DNA of 64,000 bases from Antarctobacter heliothermus (lineage in GTDB: Bacteria; Pseudomonadota; Alphaproteobacteria; Rhodobacterales; Rhodobacteraceae). This document shows, one piece after another, positions 35,485 to 44,617 of this stretch. The stretch spans positions 1-64,000 of the forward strand of contig NZ_FZON01000013.1 in the NCBI RefSeq assembly GCF_900188425.1, written 5' to 3'. A program made the translations under genes and the position numbers. The notes below the pieces were generated by a model. The model did no database searches. It saw nothing but the letters and a program-made list of their open reading frames with translations, and was not told the DNA's origin. Within the stretch, counting starts at the first letter, position 1. Every line of letters starts with the position of its first letter.

Positions 35485-37034
35485 GTCCGGTCCTTCAGGA
35501 TATGGTCCGCCACTCGCAGCGCATTGGCGGCGATGGTCAGGCTGGGGTTCACCCCCATCGACGTGGGCATGAAACTGGCATCCGCCACCCAGAGGTTGGC
35601 CAGTTCATGCGCCCGGCCACTGGCATCCGTGACCGATGTCGCCGGATCATGCCCAAACCGCAGCGTGCCGCAGGGATGGCCCCAATTCAATTCCGGCGTC
35701 ATCGACAGGAACATGTGGCGGTGTCCGCGTAACCCGCGCCTCAGCGCCTTGCGAAAGGCGCGGCGGCGCGTGCGCAACTCATCGCTTAGCGTGTAGGTGA
35801 CAGACAGTTTGTCGGGCTGCGCCGGATCGTAGAGCACGCGGTTCCGGGCATAAGGAAAATCCTCCATCAGCCCGACAAACAGATGCGCGTGACCCAGCAA
35901 CACCTGCGCCACCGCCGCCATGGGGCGTGACAGGGCGCGCATCCGGGGCTGCCCGCGCAGGTCGAACATGCGGTTCAGAAAATGCACCATCTCACCATAG
36001 GACGCGCGGATGCCCATGGCCTGCACCGATCCTAGGCGCATATCCTCTCGGTGATAGAAATCGCGAAAGGAAATCGCCTTGGTCGCGCCGCTGTCTGGCG
36101 TGCCGCGTTTCGGCCACAGGGCAAAGCGTTCGTCGACGTGCAGCATCAGGTTGCCCCCGACAAGGCCAGAGCGGTTGGCCAGCCCCTCGGGCCAGTCCTC
36201 TGACGCGGAGGCCAGCAGCAGGCGGGGCGAATGCAGCGCGCCAGCGGCAAGAATGAACCGATCCGCCCGCAGCTGACGGATCTCACCGTCGATGCGCAGC
36301 TCTGCATGGGTGATGCGGTTGTCCTGCGTATGCAGGCGGGTGACATCCGCGCCGGTCAGCAGATGCGCGTTGCCCGTTGCCAGCGCCGGTTCCACCCCGG
36401 CAGAGCGGCCATCCATCTTGCAGACCCGTGGGCATTTCCGGCCAAGGCAATTTTCACAATCCGCGACATGGGCGATGCCTGTATGCGTGCGGTAGGGGTG
36501 CAATCCGGCGCTGCGCAGGCTGTCGGTCAGCGCGGCCTCTGCCTGATGCAGCGGCGGCGGGGTCTCCAGCGGCATGGACGCCTCGGTCGACAGCGGATCG
36601 GGCGTGCCGTGAACGCGGAATTGCTTGGCGGCGCGGTCGTACCAAGGGGCCATCTCGTCAAAGCCCACCGGCCAGCCGCCGGTTGGATGGGGCTGACCGG
36701 GCAGGTCGTCCAGATCGTGCCGTTCGGGGCGTTCCAGCGTGGCGGCGTAGAACACCGAACTGCCGCCCGGACCGCTGCCCAGCGGCGCGAAAAAGCTGGT
36801 TTGCACGCCGTCCAACGACACATGCAGCGGATCGGGCCACAGGCCCCGCGCGGCGCGCGCCTCTGGCACAAAGACCTCTGTCAGGCCGTTGCGTTCGCTG
36901 CGCAGACCCGGCGCGCCCTTTTCCACGAACAGCACCTTTTGGCCCGCCTCGGCCAGCGCGCGGCCCAGCGTGCCACCCCCCATGCCCGCGCCGATCACGA
37001 TGGCATCCCAGTGCGTGTCAAAGACCGATGTCAT
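35481..37034 (-). CDS. GMC-family FAD-dependent oxidoreductase
   Basis: Encodes 517 residues. The N-terminal FAD-binding motif is IVIGAGMGGGTLGRALAEAG. The GMC C-terminal signature is seen in LWVADASFMPTSMGVNPSLT. GMC enzymes oxidise alcohols, sugars or sterols using FAD. A Cys-rich insert near residue 190 (CENCLGRKCPRVCKMDG, pattern CxxCxxxxCxxxC) is notable. Such a set could bind a metal or Fe-S centre, as in some membrane-linked GMC dehydrogenases that pass electrons on rather than to oxygen. The protein has no signal peptide. It is the middle gene of the acyltransferase-GMC-SDR operon with four-base overlaps on both sides. Confidence 0.87.
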   Translation of the reverse strand: MTSVFDTHWDAIVIGAGMGGGTLGRALAEAGQKVLFVEKGAPGLRSERNGLTEVFVPEARAARGLWPDPLHVSLDGVQTSFFAPLGSGPGGSSVFYAATLERPERHDLDDLPGQPHPTGGWPVGFDEMAPWYDRAAKQFRVHGTPDPLSTEASMPLETPPPLHQAEAALTDSLRSAGLHPYRTHTGIAHVADCENCLGRKCPRVCKMDGRSAGVEPALATGNAHLLTGADVTRLHTQDNRITHAELRIDGEIRQLRADRFILAAGALHSPRLLLASASEDWPEGLANRSGLVGGNLMLHVDERFALWPKRGTPDSGATKAISFRDFYHREDMRLGSVQAMGIRASYGEMVHFLNRMFDLRGQPRMRALSRPMAAVAQVLLGHAHLFVGLMEDFPYARNRVLYDPAQPDKLSVTYTLSDELRTRRRAFRKALRRGLRGHRHMFLSMTPELNWGHPCGTLRFGHDPATSVTDASGRAHELANLWVADASFMPTSMGVNPSLTIAANALRVADHILKDRT

Positions 37035-39082
37035 CCGTCAGAGGCCCCGTGCATCGAAACCTCTGCTAGCAGCGGTGCAAAGACCGGGCGCAGGACGTGG
37101 CGGATGCGGATCGCGGCGCTGTTGGTCAGGTGGTTATTGTCGAAATACTGGCCCTGGCCCTGCTGGACGGCGGAACACAGGCCGTCCGCGCAGAAATATG
37201 GCCAGGTGTCCAGGAACGTGATGCGGCCCTCATCCGCCAGCGGCACCCAAGGGGAATCCGACAGGGTGCCGCGCAGGACGATGGCCGCAGCCGGAACAGA
37301 CGATTCTATCTGGGCCGGCGCGGCAAGCGGCAGGCCGGCATGCGCCGCCTCACGCGCGGCAAAACGGCTGTTGTACAACGGAATTTCAGGGGGTTGGCGC
37401 AGCACATGGACGTGATCGACATGGCGGCCCAGCTCTTCGACCGTGGCGCGCGCGGCCTTGGCCAGCAATTGCGGCTGTTGCGTTCCGGTCGAGGTGGGCC
37501 GGTCGGTGGGAAACAGCGCGATCCGGTCATGGGCGTTTAACCCGACGCCCTCGCCGGTCGCATAATAGCTCCACCGTCCGATCAGCAGCACGGAGTCGAG
37601 ACTGTCCAACGTCGGAAGGGCCTGCCGGATCTGTTTGTTGGCGCGGGTGCAAGCGGTGTCCTGCGCCGGGGTTGCCGCGCTTTCGACCTTGCGCAGGCCA
37701 AAGAGCGGCGCGCATCCGGCACGCCACAGAATGAGGCCGGGCACCTCTGCCTCATGCGCGGCGACATCCAGCCCTTCTTTCATCGCGCGCACATGGCTGT
37801 CACCCCAGACCAGCAGACGGGGCGGACCATCAGGGCCGATCGGGCAGACCTCCAGCCCGTCCAAGGGGCCGCTGTCGGCGATGCGGCACCTGCTCCAGTC
37901 CTGAAGGAAATCGCCGGAGGCCGCGATGTGGACCCGCGCCTGCGGGCCAAACCTGTCCGGCAGGCCGTCCCGTGTGAACAGGGCAAAGCCCACGACCAGC
38001 GCCGCCACCGACGCCACTGCCATGCCGCCAAACACCGCGCGTCCTGTCAGGTGTCGGGCATGGCGCACGGGTTGTTCGACAAACCGCCACGACAGCCAGC
38101 CAAGCCCGACCGACAAGGCCATCCAGATGAGCGATTCCGGCAGGCCCATGGCCCCGCGCAGCGCAGAGGCCAGCGTGTAAACGGGCCAGTGCCACAGGTA
38201 GAGCGAATAAGAGATCAGCCCGAAAAACCGCATCGACGGCATGGTCAACATTCGGTTCACCGGGTTGTCGCGAGTGCCGGATGACAGCAACAGCAGCGTG
38301 CCCAGAACGGGCGGCAGCGCCAACAGGCCGGGGAACAATGGCCCCGCCGGTGTGAACCAGATCGACGCGCTGACCATGACGATCCCCACAGAGGACAGCG
38401 CCGGGTGGCCGCGCCAGTTGCTGCCCCGTGTGTGGCCCCAAATCGCCAGCAACACGCCGGACAACAGCTCCCACGCGCGGAACGGGAACAGGTAAAACGC
38501 CGCGGTATGTGACACCGGGGTCAGCAGCACGCAGGCGACCAGCGAGGCCGCCCAGCACGCCACCAGCGTGCCGATCAGCCCCCACCGCCAGCGCGCCAGC
38601 CCGATCAGCAGCAGCGGCAGGAAGATGTAAAATTGTTCCTCTACCGCCAGCGACCATGTGTGCAGCAGTGGCTTGTCCTCGGACGCGGTGTCGAAATAGC
38701 CCGCCTGACGAAAGAACAGCAGGTTCGACAGATAGACCGTCGAGGCGATCACCGCCTTGCCGTATTCCCGAAACTCGAACGGCAGCAGTATCACCCAGCC
38801 CAGCGCGGTTGTGACCAGCAGCATGGTGAAAAAGGCAGGTGCAAGACGGCGGAACCGGCGGATATAGAAATTCCGCAGGTTGATGCGCCCCGTGGCATCG
38901 TATTCGCGCCAGAGTATGCCGCCGATCAGAAAGCCGGAGATCACAAAGAAGATGTCGACGCCGACAAACCCGCCCTGCAGCGGCAGGCCGAAATGGTACA
39001 GCACCACGGCCAGCACGGCGACAGCGCGCAGCCCGTCGATGTCGCCCCGGTAAGGGAGCGAATTATGCGCCGGTGCGCTCAT
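37031..39082 (-). CDS. Membrane O-acyltransferase, acyltransferase_3 plus SGNH domain (OafA/OatA type)
   Basis: Encodes 683 residues from ATG 39082 (MSAPAHNSLPYRGDIDGLRA); the frame extends 30 codons upstream without good starts. Residues 10-345 are about ten membrane helices of the acyltransferase_3 family: YRGDIDGLRAVAVLAVVLYH with the conserved His, FFVISGFLIGG, and HTWSLAVEEQFY. Residues about 410-680 form a periplasmic SGNH domain: GDSH with Ser429, and a late DNNHL with catalytic Asp and His near residue 652. It would move acetyl or a longer acyl group across the membrane onto a polysaccharide. Next to a PKS locus a non-acetyl donor is possible but unproven. First gene of a three-gene overlapping operon. 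Confidence 0.9.
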   Translation of the reverse strand: MSAPAHNSLPYRGDIDGLRAVAVLAVVLYHFGLPLQGGFVGVDIFFVISGFLIGGILWREYDATGRINLRNFYIRRFRRLAPAFFTMLLVTTALGWVILLPFEFREYGKAVIASTVYLSNLLFFRQAGYFDTASEDKPLLHTWSLAVEEQFYIFLPLLLIGLARWRWGLIGTLVACWAASLVACVLLTPVSHTAAFYLFPFRAWELLSGVLLAIWGHTRGSNWRGHPALSSVGIVMVSASIWFTPAGPLFPGLLALPPVLGTLLLLSSGTRDNPVNRMLTMPSMRFFGLISYSLYLWHWPVYTLASALRGAMGLPESLIWMALSVGLGWLSWRFVEQPVRHARHLTGRAVFGGMAVASVAALVVGFALFTRDGLPDRFGPQARVHIAASGDFLQDWSRCRIADSGPLDGLEVCPIGPDGPPRLLVWGDSHVRAMKEGLDVAAHEAEVPGLILWRAGCAPLFGLRKVESAATPAQDTACTRANKQIRQALPTLDSLDSVLLIGRWSYYATGEGVGLNAHDRIALFPTDRPTSTGTQQPQLLAKAARATVEELGRHVDHVHVLRQPPEIPLYNSRFAAREAAHAGLPLAAPAQIESSVPAAAIVLRGTLSDSPWVPLADEGRITFLDTWPYFCADGLCSAVQQGQGQYFDNNHLTNSAAIRIRHVLRPVFAPLLAEVSMHGASDG

Positions 39083-39170
39083 GCCGGGCTGTATCCTCGT
39101 CCGTCGCGCGGGCGCGTCATGTCTGTCCTTCCGGGTTCTCCGGAGATGTCCGGCGGTCTGCCTGTGTGGC

Positions 39171-39188
39171 ACTCTGTGCCCAGAGTGT
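39171..39188. promoter_or_regulatory. Perfect 7-bp hairpin in the divergent acyltransferase/acetyltransferase spacer
   Basis: CACTCTG and CAGAGTG are separated by TGCC, between the leftward acyltransferase and the rightward serine acetyltransferase-like gene. No T tract follows, so it is more likely an operator or an mRNA leader hairpin than a terminator. Confidence 0.25.
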
Positions 39189-39255
39189 TGCCATATCGCT
39201 TAGGATACCGCATTTCAGGGCAGGAATATGGCAGATCACAGGCATTGGCGCGGGC

Positions 39256-39744
39256 ATGGCGGATACGGGCATATCGGCACAGGTGCCGGATTGGTCGCGG
39301 GAGCGGATAGAGCGGTTCTGGGAGCCGGGCAAGAAGATGATCCGCGCGCTGCGTCGCTATCAGGCGTGTCGCGGGCGCGGTGTGTTTGGCCGGGGCCTGT
39401 CCCGCTACTGGGTCGTGAATCACTGGTTCTGGTCGCTGATGTGCCAGAGCGAATTGCACCTGACCACGCAGGTGGGTGGCGGACTGCGGCTGACCCATCC
39501 GACCGGGATCATCATTCATCCAGAGGCGAGGATCGGTGTGAATTGTATGATCTTTCATCAGGTGACGCTGGCCGGTCCGGTGGTGCTGGGCGGTCATGTG
39601 GATGTGGGCGCGGGCGCCAAGCTGATCGGGCCGCTGACAGTGGGCGACCATGCGGTGATCGGTGCCAACGCCGTCGTGACGCGGGACGTGCCGGCGGGGG
39701 CCACCGTGGCCGGGGTGCCGGCGCGGGTGATCTCAGGCGGGTAG
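39256..39744 (+). CDS. Serine-acetyltransferase-like hexapeptide-repeat O-acetyltransferase
   Basis: Encodes 162 residues from ATG 39256; the open frame reaches further upstream without typical coding. The C-terminal half is a left-handed beta helix: HPTGIIIHPEARIGVNCMIF then HQVTLAGPVVLGGHVDVGAG, AKLIGPLTVGDHAVIGANAVV, and TRDVPAGATVAGVPARVI. The short N-terminal helical part is smaller than in true CysE. These enzymes transfer acetyl from acetyl-CoA; in polysaccharide loci the shorter ones usually acetylate sugars, so I favour a sugar acetyltransferase. It is a single gene between divergent acyltransferase and convergent GNAT genes. Confidence 0.82.
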   Translation: MADTGISAQVPDWSRERIERFWEPGKKMIRALRRYQACRGRGVFGRGLSRYWVVNHWFWSLMCQSELHLTTQVGGGLRLTHPTGIIIHPEARIGVNCMIFHQVTLAGPVVLGGHVDVGAGAKLIGPLTVGDHAVIGANAVVTRDVPAGATVAGVPARVISGG

Positions 39745-39797
39745 GGGGCGTCACGACGGAGGCATGCCAAATGCACGCCCCGCCGCCCTTCGGTCGT

Positions 39798-39826
39798 CCC
39801 CCAGGACATTTTAGGACAGAAGAAAC
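39798..39826 (-). repeat. 3'-end element copy a (minus strand)
   Basis: Read on the minus strand: GTTTCTTCTGTCC, TAAAATGTCC, TGGGGG. It begins 12 bases after the stop codon of the GNAT gene, in that gene's sense direction. It is one of four related copies in the window, the others being at 54658, 59914 (minus) and 62641. Confidence 0.65.
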
Positions 39827-39837
39827 GCAAGGGCGCG

Positions 39838-40362
39838 TCAGGGTTCGGATCGGGCGTCATTATTCGTGGCGTAGCGAAAGCTGCGGATGCCGTCTTTGGC
39901 GACGGAGGTGTCTTCCTTGAAGCCGGCCTTTAGCAATACACGGGCCGATGCAGGGTTATCGGTGGCGACACCGGCGTGCAGGGATTGCGGCGGGCCGTGT
40001 TGCAAATGGGTGGTGAGGCCTTGGACCAGTTCAGAGGCATAGCCCTGTCCCCAGGAGTCTGCACGCAGGAGGTAGCCAAGGTGGCACTGGTTGTCACCTT
40101 CGGGCGAAAAGAGAAACAGCAGGCCGATCAGGTCTGAGTCGCGGTTGATCAGGCTGACCTGCGCCTTTTCGCGCCGTGTGGAAATCCAGTTGGTCATGCC
40201 CTGCGGGCCCGTTTCGGGGCCGAAACCGGGCGGCAGGTGTTCCAGCACGGCGGGCGTCAGGAGGGTATGTAAACGCGTTTCCAGCAGGTGACGCGCCTCT
40301 GCGTCGTCCAGGACGGGTTCCCAAGGGAAAATCGTCAGACGCGCCGTTGTGAACGCAGTCAA
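39838..40362 (-). CDS. GNAT-family N-acetyltransferase (RimJ/RimL-like)
   Basis: Encodes 174 residues. GNAT features are TARLTIFPWEPVLDD at the N-terminus, LIGLLFLFSPEGDNQCHLGYLL, the acetyl-CoA loop around RADSWGQGYASELVQGL (Q-x-x-G-x-G/A like) and ATDNPASARVLLKAGFKE. It could acetylate an amino sugar or a protein N-terminus; the family is too broad for more. It overlaps the upstream GT4 gene by four bases (ATGA at 40359-40362), so it belongs to the Wzy-GT4 operon, which supports a role in glycan modification. The 3'-end element copy a follows its stop. Confidence 0.82.
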   Translation of the reverse strand: MTAFTTARLTIFPWEPVLDDAEARHLLETRLHTLLTPAVLEHLPPGFGPETGPQGMTNWISTRREKAQVSLINRDSDLIGLLFLFSPEGDNQCHLGYLLRADSWGQGYASELVQGLTTHLQHGPPQSLHAGVATDNPASARVLLKAGFKEDTSVAKDGIRSFRYATNNDARSEP

Positions 40363-41645
40363 TAGCCCAGCCCGTTCAAGGGTTTGCCCGACATCAGCGC
40401 CTCGTAGACAGCCAGCGTTTTTTCACCTTTGCGCGCCCAGGGGAAATACCCGTCGGCATAGGCTTTGGCGCGGGCGGCGGTGTCTGCCACGTTGGCTGGG
40501 GTCTCTATGCAGGCCTCCATCTCAAGGCGGAAACCATCGACCATCCGGTCGATCCCCGCCAAGTCCACCCGTGCGCCGCGCCCTTCATCCGCCAGATCGC
40601 CCGGCGCGCCGTAGTTGGCCACGATCACCTGACAGCCGCAGGCCATCGCCTCGATCACCACGCCGGCCCCCAGTTCGCGGATCGAGGGAAAGACAAAGGC
40701 GTCAGAGGCGCGCATCATGTCGGCGACCTCCGCCTGCGATTTGCGGCCATGCATCGTCACGCAGTCCTGTAGCCCGTGTTCGGCAATCAGCGCCTCCATC
40801 CTTGGGCGTTCCGGCCCGTCGCCCGCGATGTGCAGATGATGGCGGCGCAGGGTGTCAGAGGCCGCAAAGGCGCGTAGCGGCAATTCAGGCAGTTTGTAGG
40901 GCACAAGACGCCCGGCGTAGAGGAAATTCAGCCGCCCATCGCCGCGCCGCCCCGCCGGGGCAGCCCCCTCCGCATGAAAGATCGCGGGATCAAAGCCGAT
41001 CTCGGGGAAGGAGACGATGCGCGCGTCCTCCACCCTCGGCAGGTCGGCGCGGGTGTGGGAAAAGGCGCAAAGCACAGCGGCGGCCTTGTCATAAGTGCTG
41101 CGGGCGTAGGGCAGGTATTTGTAGGCGTTGCGTAGTTTGCGCAGCCCTTCCTTTTCGCGCGCCTGCTCGGCCGCAAAGGCGCGTGGCCAGTCAAGGTTGC
41201 CGTTCAGTGGCCCAATCACAAAGGGCTGCGGCACCTTGTGCGCCAGCCAACTGGGCAGAGTGGGCGACATGGGCGTGATGCGGTGTACGATGTCAAACCC
41301 GCCCGACGTCAATTCCTTGTGGAAATGTCGCCAGACGCCGCGTTCAAACGCCAGGTAGGGCAGGTAGTTGAAGATCATCGACGTGGACCAGCCGACCTCA
41401 TCGCCGCCGCGGATCATCCGCGCCAGCTGGTACATCGGTGAGGCGATCCATTCGTTGTCGATATAGGCAAAGGGCAGGCCGGGGTTGGATTTCTCGATGT
41501 TGTCGCGGTTGCGCACATGGGTGGCGACGGTCACATCCGCCAGTTTGCCGATCTCCAGCGCATATTTGTATCCGACAATGGGCAGCGACGGCCACTCGGG
41601 ATTGCACTCATCCGCCACCAGAAGCACGCGAAGCCTTTGGGTCAT
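40359..41645 (-). CDS. GT4-family glycosyltransferase
   Basis: Encodes 428 residues from ATG 41645 (MTQRLRVLLVADECNPEWPS), preceded by GAAAGG; the long frame upstream overlaps the Wzy-like gene and lacks coding character. GT-B fold: FDIVHRITPMSPTLPSWL in the acceptor domain; FLYAGRLVPYKLPELPLRAF, IAGDGPERPRMEALI and FVFPSIRELGAGVVIEAMACGCQVIV in the donor domain. It adds a sugar to a lipid-linked intermediate. It sits 11 bases after the Wzy-like stop and overlaps the GNAT gene, so all three are one operon. Confidence 0.86.
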   Translation of the reverse strand: MTQRLRVLLVADECNPEWPSLPIVGYKYALEIGKLADVTVATHVRNRDNIEKSNPGLPFAYIDNEWIASPMYQLARMIRGGDEVGWSTSMIFNYLPYLAFERGVWRHFHKELTSGGFDIVHRITPMSPTLPSWLAHKVPQPFVIGPLNGNLDWPRAFAAEQAREKEGLRKLRNAYKYLPYARSTYDKAAAVLCAFSHTRADLPRVEDARIVSFPEIGFDPAIFHAEGAAPAGRRGDGRLNFLYAGRLVPYKLPELPLRAFAASDTLRRHHLHIAGDGPERPRMEALIAEHGLQDCVTMHGRKSQAEVADMMRASDAFVFPSIRELGAGVVIEAMACGCQVIVANYGAPGDLADEGRGARVDLAGIDRMVDGFRLEMEACIETPANVADTAARAKAYADGYFPWARKGEKTLAVYEALMSGKPLNGLGY

Positions 41646-41656
41646 AAACAGCCTTT

Positions 41657-43054
41657 CTACATCACCGTGCGTCGCCGAACCCCGGCGGTGTGGGTAGCAT
41701 GGCCATGGCTGGCCTGACGAAGGTTTTCGGCATAGCCGGTCAGCGCCCCGGCCATAAGCCATGTCAGCGGCGTCAGCGTGGCATTGGGGATCATGTCGAT
41801 CACGTTGATCGCAAGAATCAGCGACAGCGGCCCGACAAAGGGCGAAATCGCGTCGCTGCGATGGCTGCCCATCGCCCGCCAGATCAGCGCCAGCGGTAAC
41901 AGCAGTGTTCCGAACTGGGCCAGGAACCCGATCCAGCCATAGGTGCCGATGGAAATGATCCAAAAACCATCGGTGACGGTCAGGATGGCCCCGCTATAGG
42001 GGTCAAGGATGTGGTTGCGCCCCCAACTGCCCCAGCCGAAGACCGGCTTGATATAGGCGCGCTCCAGCAGCCTGTCCTCATTGTGAAAGCGAAAGCGCAG
42101 CGATCCGGCGCGGTCCGGGTCGATCTTGGCGGCCTGTTCCAGCATCTGTTCCTGCGGAACAAGATCGGCGCCCTTTAGCAGCGGATAGGCCAGGGCGATT
42201 GCGCCGATCAGCACGGCGATGCGCACCTGTGTGCGGGGGGCCAGCAGCACGACCAGCGGCACCAGCAGCACCATGAAGATCAACGACCCCAGCGATTTGG
42301 CCAGCACGAGGATGAGCGTCAGGTACAGCGCCACGCCCAGCAGCTTGAGCCGCCCCTCTCCCTTGTGCCAACGCCACAGCGCATAGGCTGACACGACAGA
42401 GGTCATCAGGAAAAAGGCGACCCAGATGCCGTGGTAGAGAAAGACAATGGGGCGGTAGCCGCCAAACCGGATCGTCTGGGCAAAGTAGTGCTGGAAATAG
42501 CCGTAGACCCAGTTGTTGAGCTGCGGTGACAGGCGGGTTTCGATCAGCATCAACGGCGTATAGACCAGCCCGCCGATCATCAGCGCGCGCAACAGTTCCT
42601 TTTGCGCGCCGCCGGTGGCCAGGTGCTGGCGCGCCAGCAGAAAGGGCAGCACCTGCAGGAATTGTTCCAGCACGAGGGCCGCAGCGTCCTTTAGCCCCAG
42701 CGCAGGCAGCCCGACGAGGCCGAAAAAAACCGGCTCTCCGTTGTTGATCACCGTCATGATCGGTGAAAAGACAAAGGTCAGCACAAGGGTCTTGCCCAGC
42801 ACGGAGTCCGGCAGCAGCGGACCGCTGGGCTCACGCCGTCCCAGCAGGATGGCAAAGACCATGAGTGCGGGGATGTTGTGCTTGTCCAGCGGCGGCATCA
42901 TCGGAAAATCGAAGACGGCTGGCGGTTCGGGCAGGAACAAATAGCACAGCATCATCGACCAGATAAAGGCACGCTCTACCGACAGCCGCGACAACATCAC
43001 GGCCACGAAGATCGGGCTTGCCGCCAGTGCAAGGAAGGCGATCTGGTTGGGCAT
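41657..43054 (-). CDS. Wzy/O-antigen-ligase-like polytopic membrane protein
   Basis: Encodes 465 residues from ATG 43054 (MPNQIAFLALAASPIFVAVM); the frame extends 38 codons further but without membrane or coding features. About ten to eleven hydrophobic helices, a periplasmic loop with several Arg (GYFQHYFAQTIRFGGYRPIVF), and late residues RFRFHNEDRLLERAYIKPV then FGWGSWGRNHILDP recall O-antigen polymerase/ligase proteins, which diverge strongly in sequence. It would polymerise repeat units or ligate a glycan or other chain to a lipid acceptor on the periplasmic side. Identification rests on topology, these motifs and locus context. Confidence 0.7.
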   Translation of the reverse strand: MPNQIAFLALAASPIFVAVMLSRLSVERAFIWSMMLCYLFLPEPPAVFDFPMMPPLDKHNIPALMVFAILLGRREPSGPLLPDSVLGKTLVLTFVFSPIMTVINNGEPVFFGLVGLPALGLKDAAALVLEQFLQVLPFLLARQHLATGGAQKELLRALMIGGLVYTPLMLIETRLSPQLNNWVYGYFQHYFAQTIRFGGYRPIVFLYHGIWVAFFLMTSVVSAYALWRWHKGEGRLKLLGVALYLTLILVLAKSLGSLIFMVLLVPLVVLLAPRTQVRIAVLIGAIALAYPLLKGADLVPQEQMLEQAAKIDPDRAGSLRFRFHNEDRLLERAYIKPVFGWGSWGRNHILDPYSGAILTVTDGFWIISIGTYGWIGFLAQFGTLLLPLALIWRAMGSHRSDAISPFVGPLSLILAINVIDMIPNATLTPLTWLMAGALTGYAENLRQASHGHATHTAGVRRRTVM

Positions 43055-43265
43055 GGTCGCTTTGCGGTTGGGACGCACGCGTGCGCCGGGTTCGTGTTTT
43101 CCTACCAACCGGCAAAGGCAAAGTCGCGGCTGCAATGCAGCAAAACCATGAAATCGGCAGCACGGCACAGTAATGCGGCAAGATCCGTTTTTGGTCGTCG
43201 CTTAGCCGCATTTTTGGCGGGTTGTGCTAGCATGGCGAAACAAACCGGAACAACCGGGAGGAGAA

Positions 43266-44456
43266 ATGAACCGCAAACCGCTGCGCATCGCCTATCTGTG
43301 CGACATGTCTCCGCTGGACCGGACGCTGTATTCTGGTGGCAACGCACGGATTCATGACGCGCTGCAACGGCACGCTGGTGAGGTCACGATCCTGCCCCAA
43401 ACCTGGGCGCTGGCCGAACCCGTGCGGCGTCTGATCCGTGCGATGCCTGAGGCATTGAACCTGCGGGCTCGCTGGCGGGCGCAGTATGCGCTGCGCCGGG
43501 TGATCGCACGCGGGATTGAGGCGGAATTGCAGCGCGGTGGCTATGATGTGCTGTTTGGTGCCTATGCCCTGCACGCGCTGGCCGGCGTCCGGACACCTGC
43601 AGGCATGGTCACGGCCTTTACCTCGGACGCGACGCAGACCGTCTATCGCCTGTCAGAGGTGGGCCGGGCACACAAGCGGGTCTTTGTGCTGGGGCCCTTG
43701 CTGGACAAATGGGTGGAACGGCGCGAACGCGCGGCGCTGGCGCAGGCCGACCTGTTGCTGTGGCCCTCTGTCTGGCTGAAGGACGCGGTCGCGGCGCGCT
43801 ATGGCGTAGACCCGGCGCGCAACCATCTGGTGCCATGGGGGGCAAACATCGCGACGCCACCGCCCCCTGCGTCCCCCACATTGCGGCGGGACGCGCCTGT
43901 CCGGCTGTTGGTGATCGGGCGAAACTGGGCTGCAAAGGGCGGGCCAGAGGCGTTTGACACGATGTCGGCCCTGCGGGCGCAGGGTGTTGACGCGCGGCTG
44001 ACAGTGATCGGCTGTCAGCCTCCCGCGATGCACTGCAACGCCCATGTGACCATACATCCGCAACTGAACAAGGCGGTGCCCGCGGATCTGACCCTGTTCA
44101 ATGCCGCGCTGGCCGAGGCGCATTTCCTGGTGATGCCGTCGTTCGAATCGTATGGGTTCGCCTTTTGCGAGGCGGCGGCGCACGGGTTGCCCTCGCTGTG
44201 CCTGCGGGTCGGGGGCGTGCCGGTGCGCGACGGGATCACGGGTCATGCCCTGCCGCCGGGGGCCGACGCGGCAGACTTTGCGCAGAAAATTCTTGGGTAT
44301 CTCGACGACCCTGCGGCCTATGCCCGCCTCAGCCAGTCCGCGCGTGAGGAATTCGAAACGCAGCTGAATTGGGATTCCTGGGGGCAGACAACCGCCGGTC
44401 TTTTGCAAGAGGCCGTGGCGCGCAAGCGTGGCCTTGGGGCCGTCACGGCGGCCTGA
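43266..44456 (+). CDS. GT4-family glycosyltransferase
   Basis: Encodes 396 residues. The start at 43266 has a near-ideal ribosome binding site (GGGAGGAGAA). GT-B fold: RIAYLCDMSPLDRTLYSGGN in the acceptor domain, and VRLLVIGRNWAAKGGPEAFD plus VMPSFESYGFAFCEAAAHGLPSLCL in the donor domain (EX7E). It belongs to the group with a wide, divergent N-terminal region. It is the last gene of the polysaccharide locus and is divergent from the Wzy-like operon; the 211-base spacer contains no other gene. A hairpin lies 29 bases after its stop, separating it from the organosulfur block. Confidence 0.85.
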   Translation: MNRKPLRIAYLCDMSPLDRTLYSGGNARIHDALQRHAGEVTILPQTWALAEPVRRLIRAMPEALNLRARWRAQYALRRVIARGIEAELQRGGYDVLFGAYALHALAGVRTPAGMVTAFTSDATQTVYRLSEVGRAHKRVFVLGPLLDKWVERRERAALAQADLLLWPSVWLKDAVAARYGVDPARNHLVPWGANIATPPPPASPTLRRDAPVRLLVIGRNWAAKGGPEAFDTMSALRAQGVDARLTVIGCQPPAMHCNAHVTIHPQLNKAVPADLTLFNAALAEAHFLVMPSFESYGFAFCEAAAHGLPSLCLRVGGVPVRDGITGHALPPGADAADFAQKILGYLDDPAAYARLSQSAREEFETQLNWDSWGQTTAGLLQEAVARKRGLGAVTAA

Positions 44457-44484
44457 AACAGGCGTGTCGGCGGCCTTGCGCGTG

Positions 44485-44503
44485 CTGCGACGCAGCGTCG
44501 CAG
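44485..44503. terminator. 8-bp hairpin after the last glycosyltransferase gene
   Basis: CTGCGACG and CGTCGCAG pair perfectly around a CAG loop, 29 bases past the stop. There is no T tract, so termination here would be weak or Rho-assisted. Confidence 0.4.
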
Positions 44504-44617
44504 TCAGTTATTGACGGACCTGAACCGCCCGTGCCTACTGATCCCGTCTTTGCTCAAAAAAAGGTTCCAGAAATTGGCCCCCAAGGGGCAACCTATTATT
44601 ATTGGGAGGAAATCAAG

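Noticed and set aside
39083-39172. Extra 30 N-terminal residues for the membrane acyltransferase
   Set aside because: The extension is Arg/His-rich with no coding character, while the ATG at 39082 begins exactly before the conserved YRGDIDGLRA block.
41646-41963. Extra 106 N-terminal residues for the GT4 enzyme at 40359-41645
   Set aside because: This part overlaps the Wzy-like gene in another frame and does not resemble a glycosyltransferase N-terminus.
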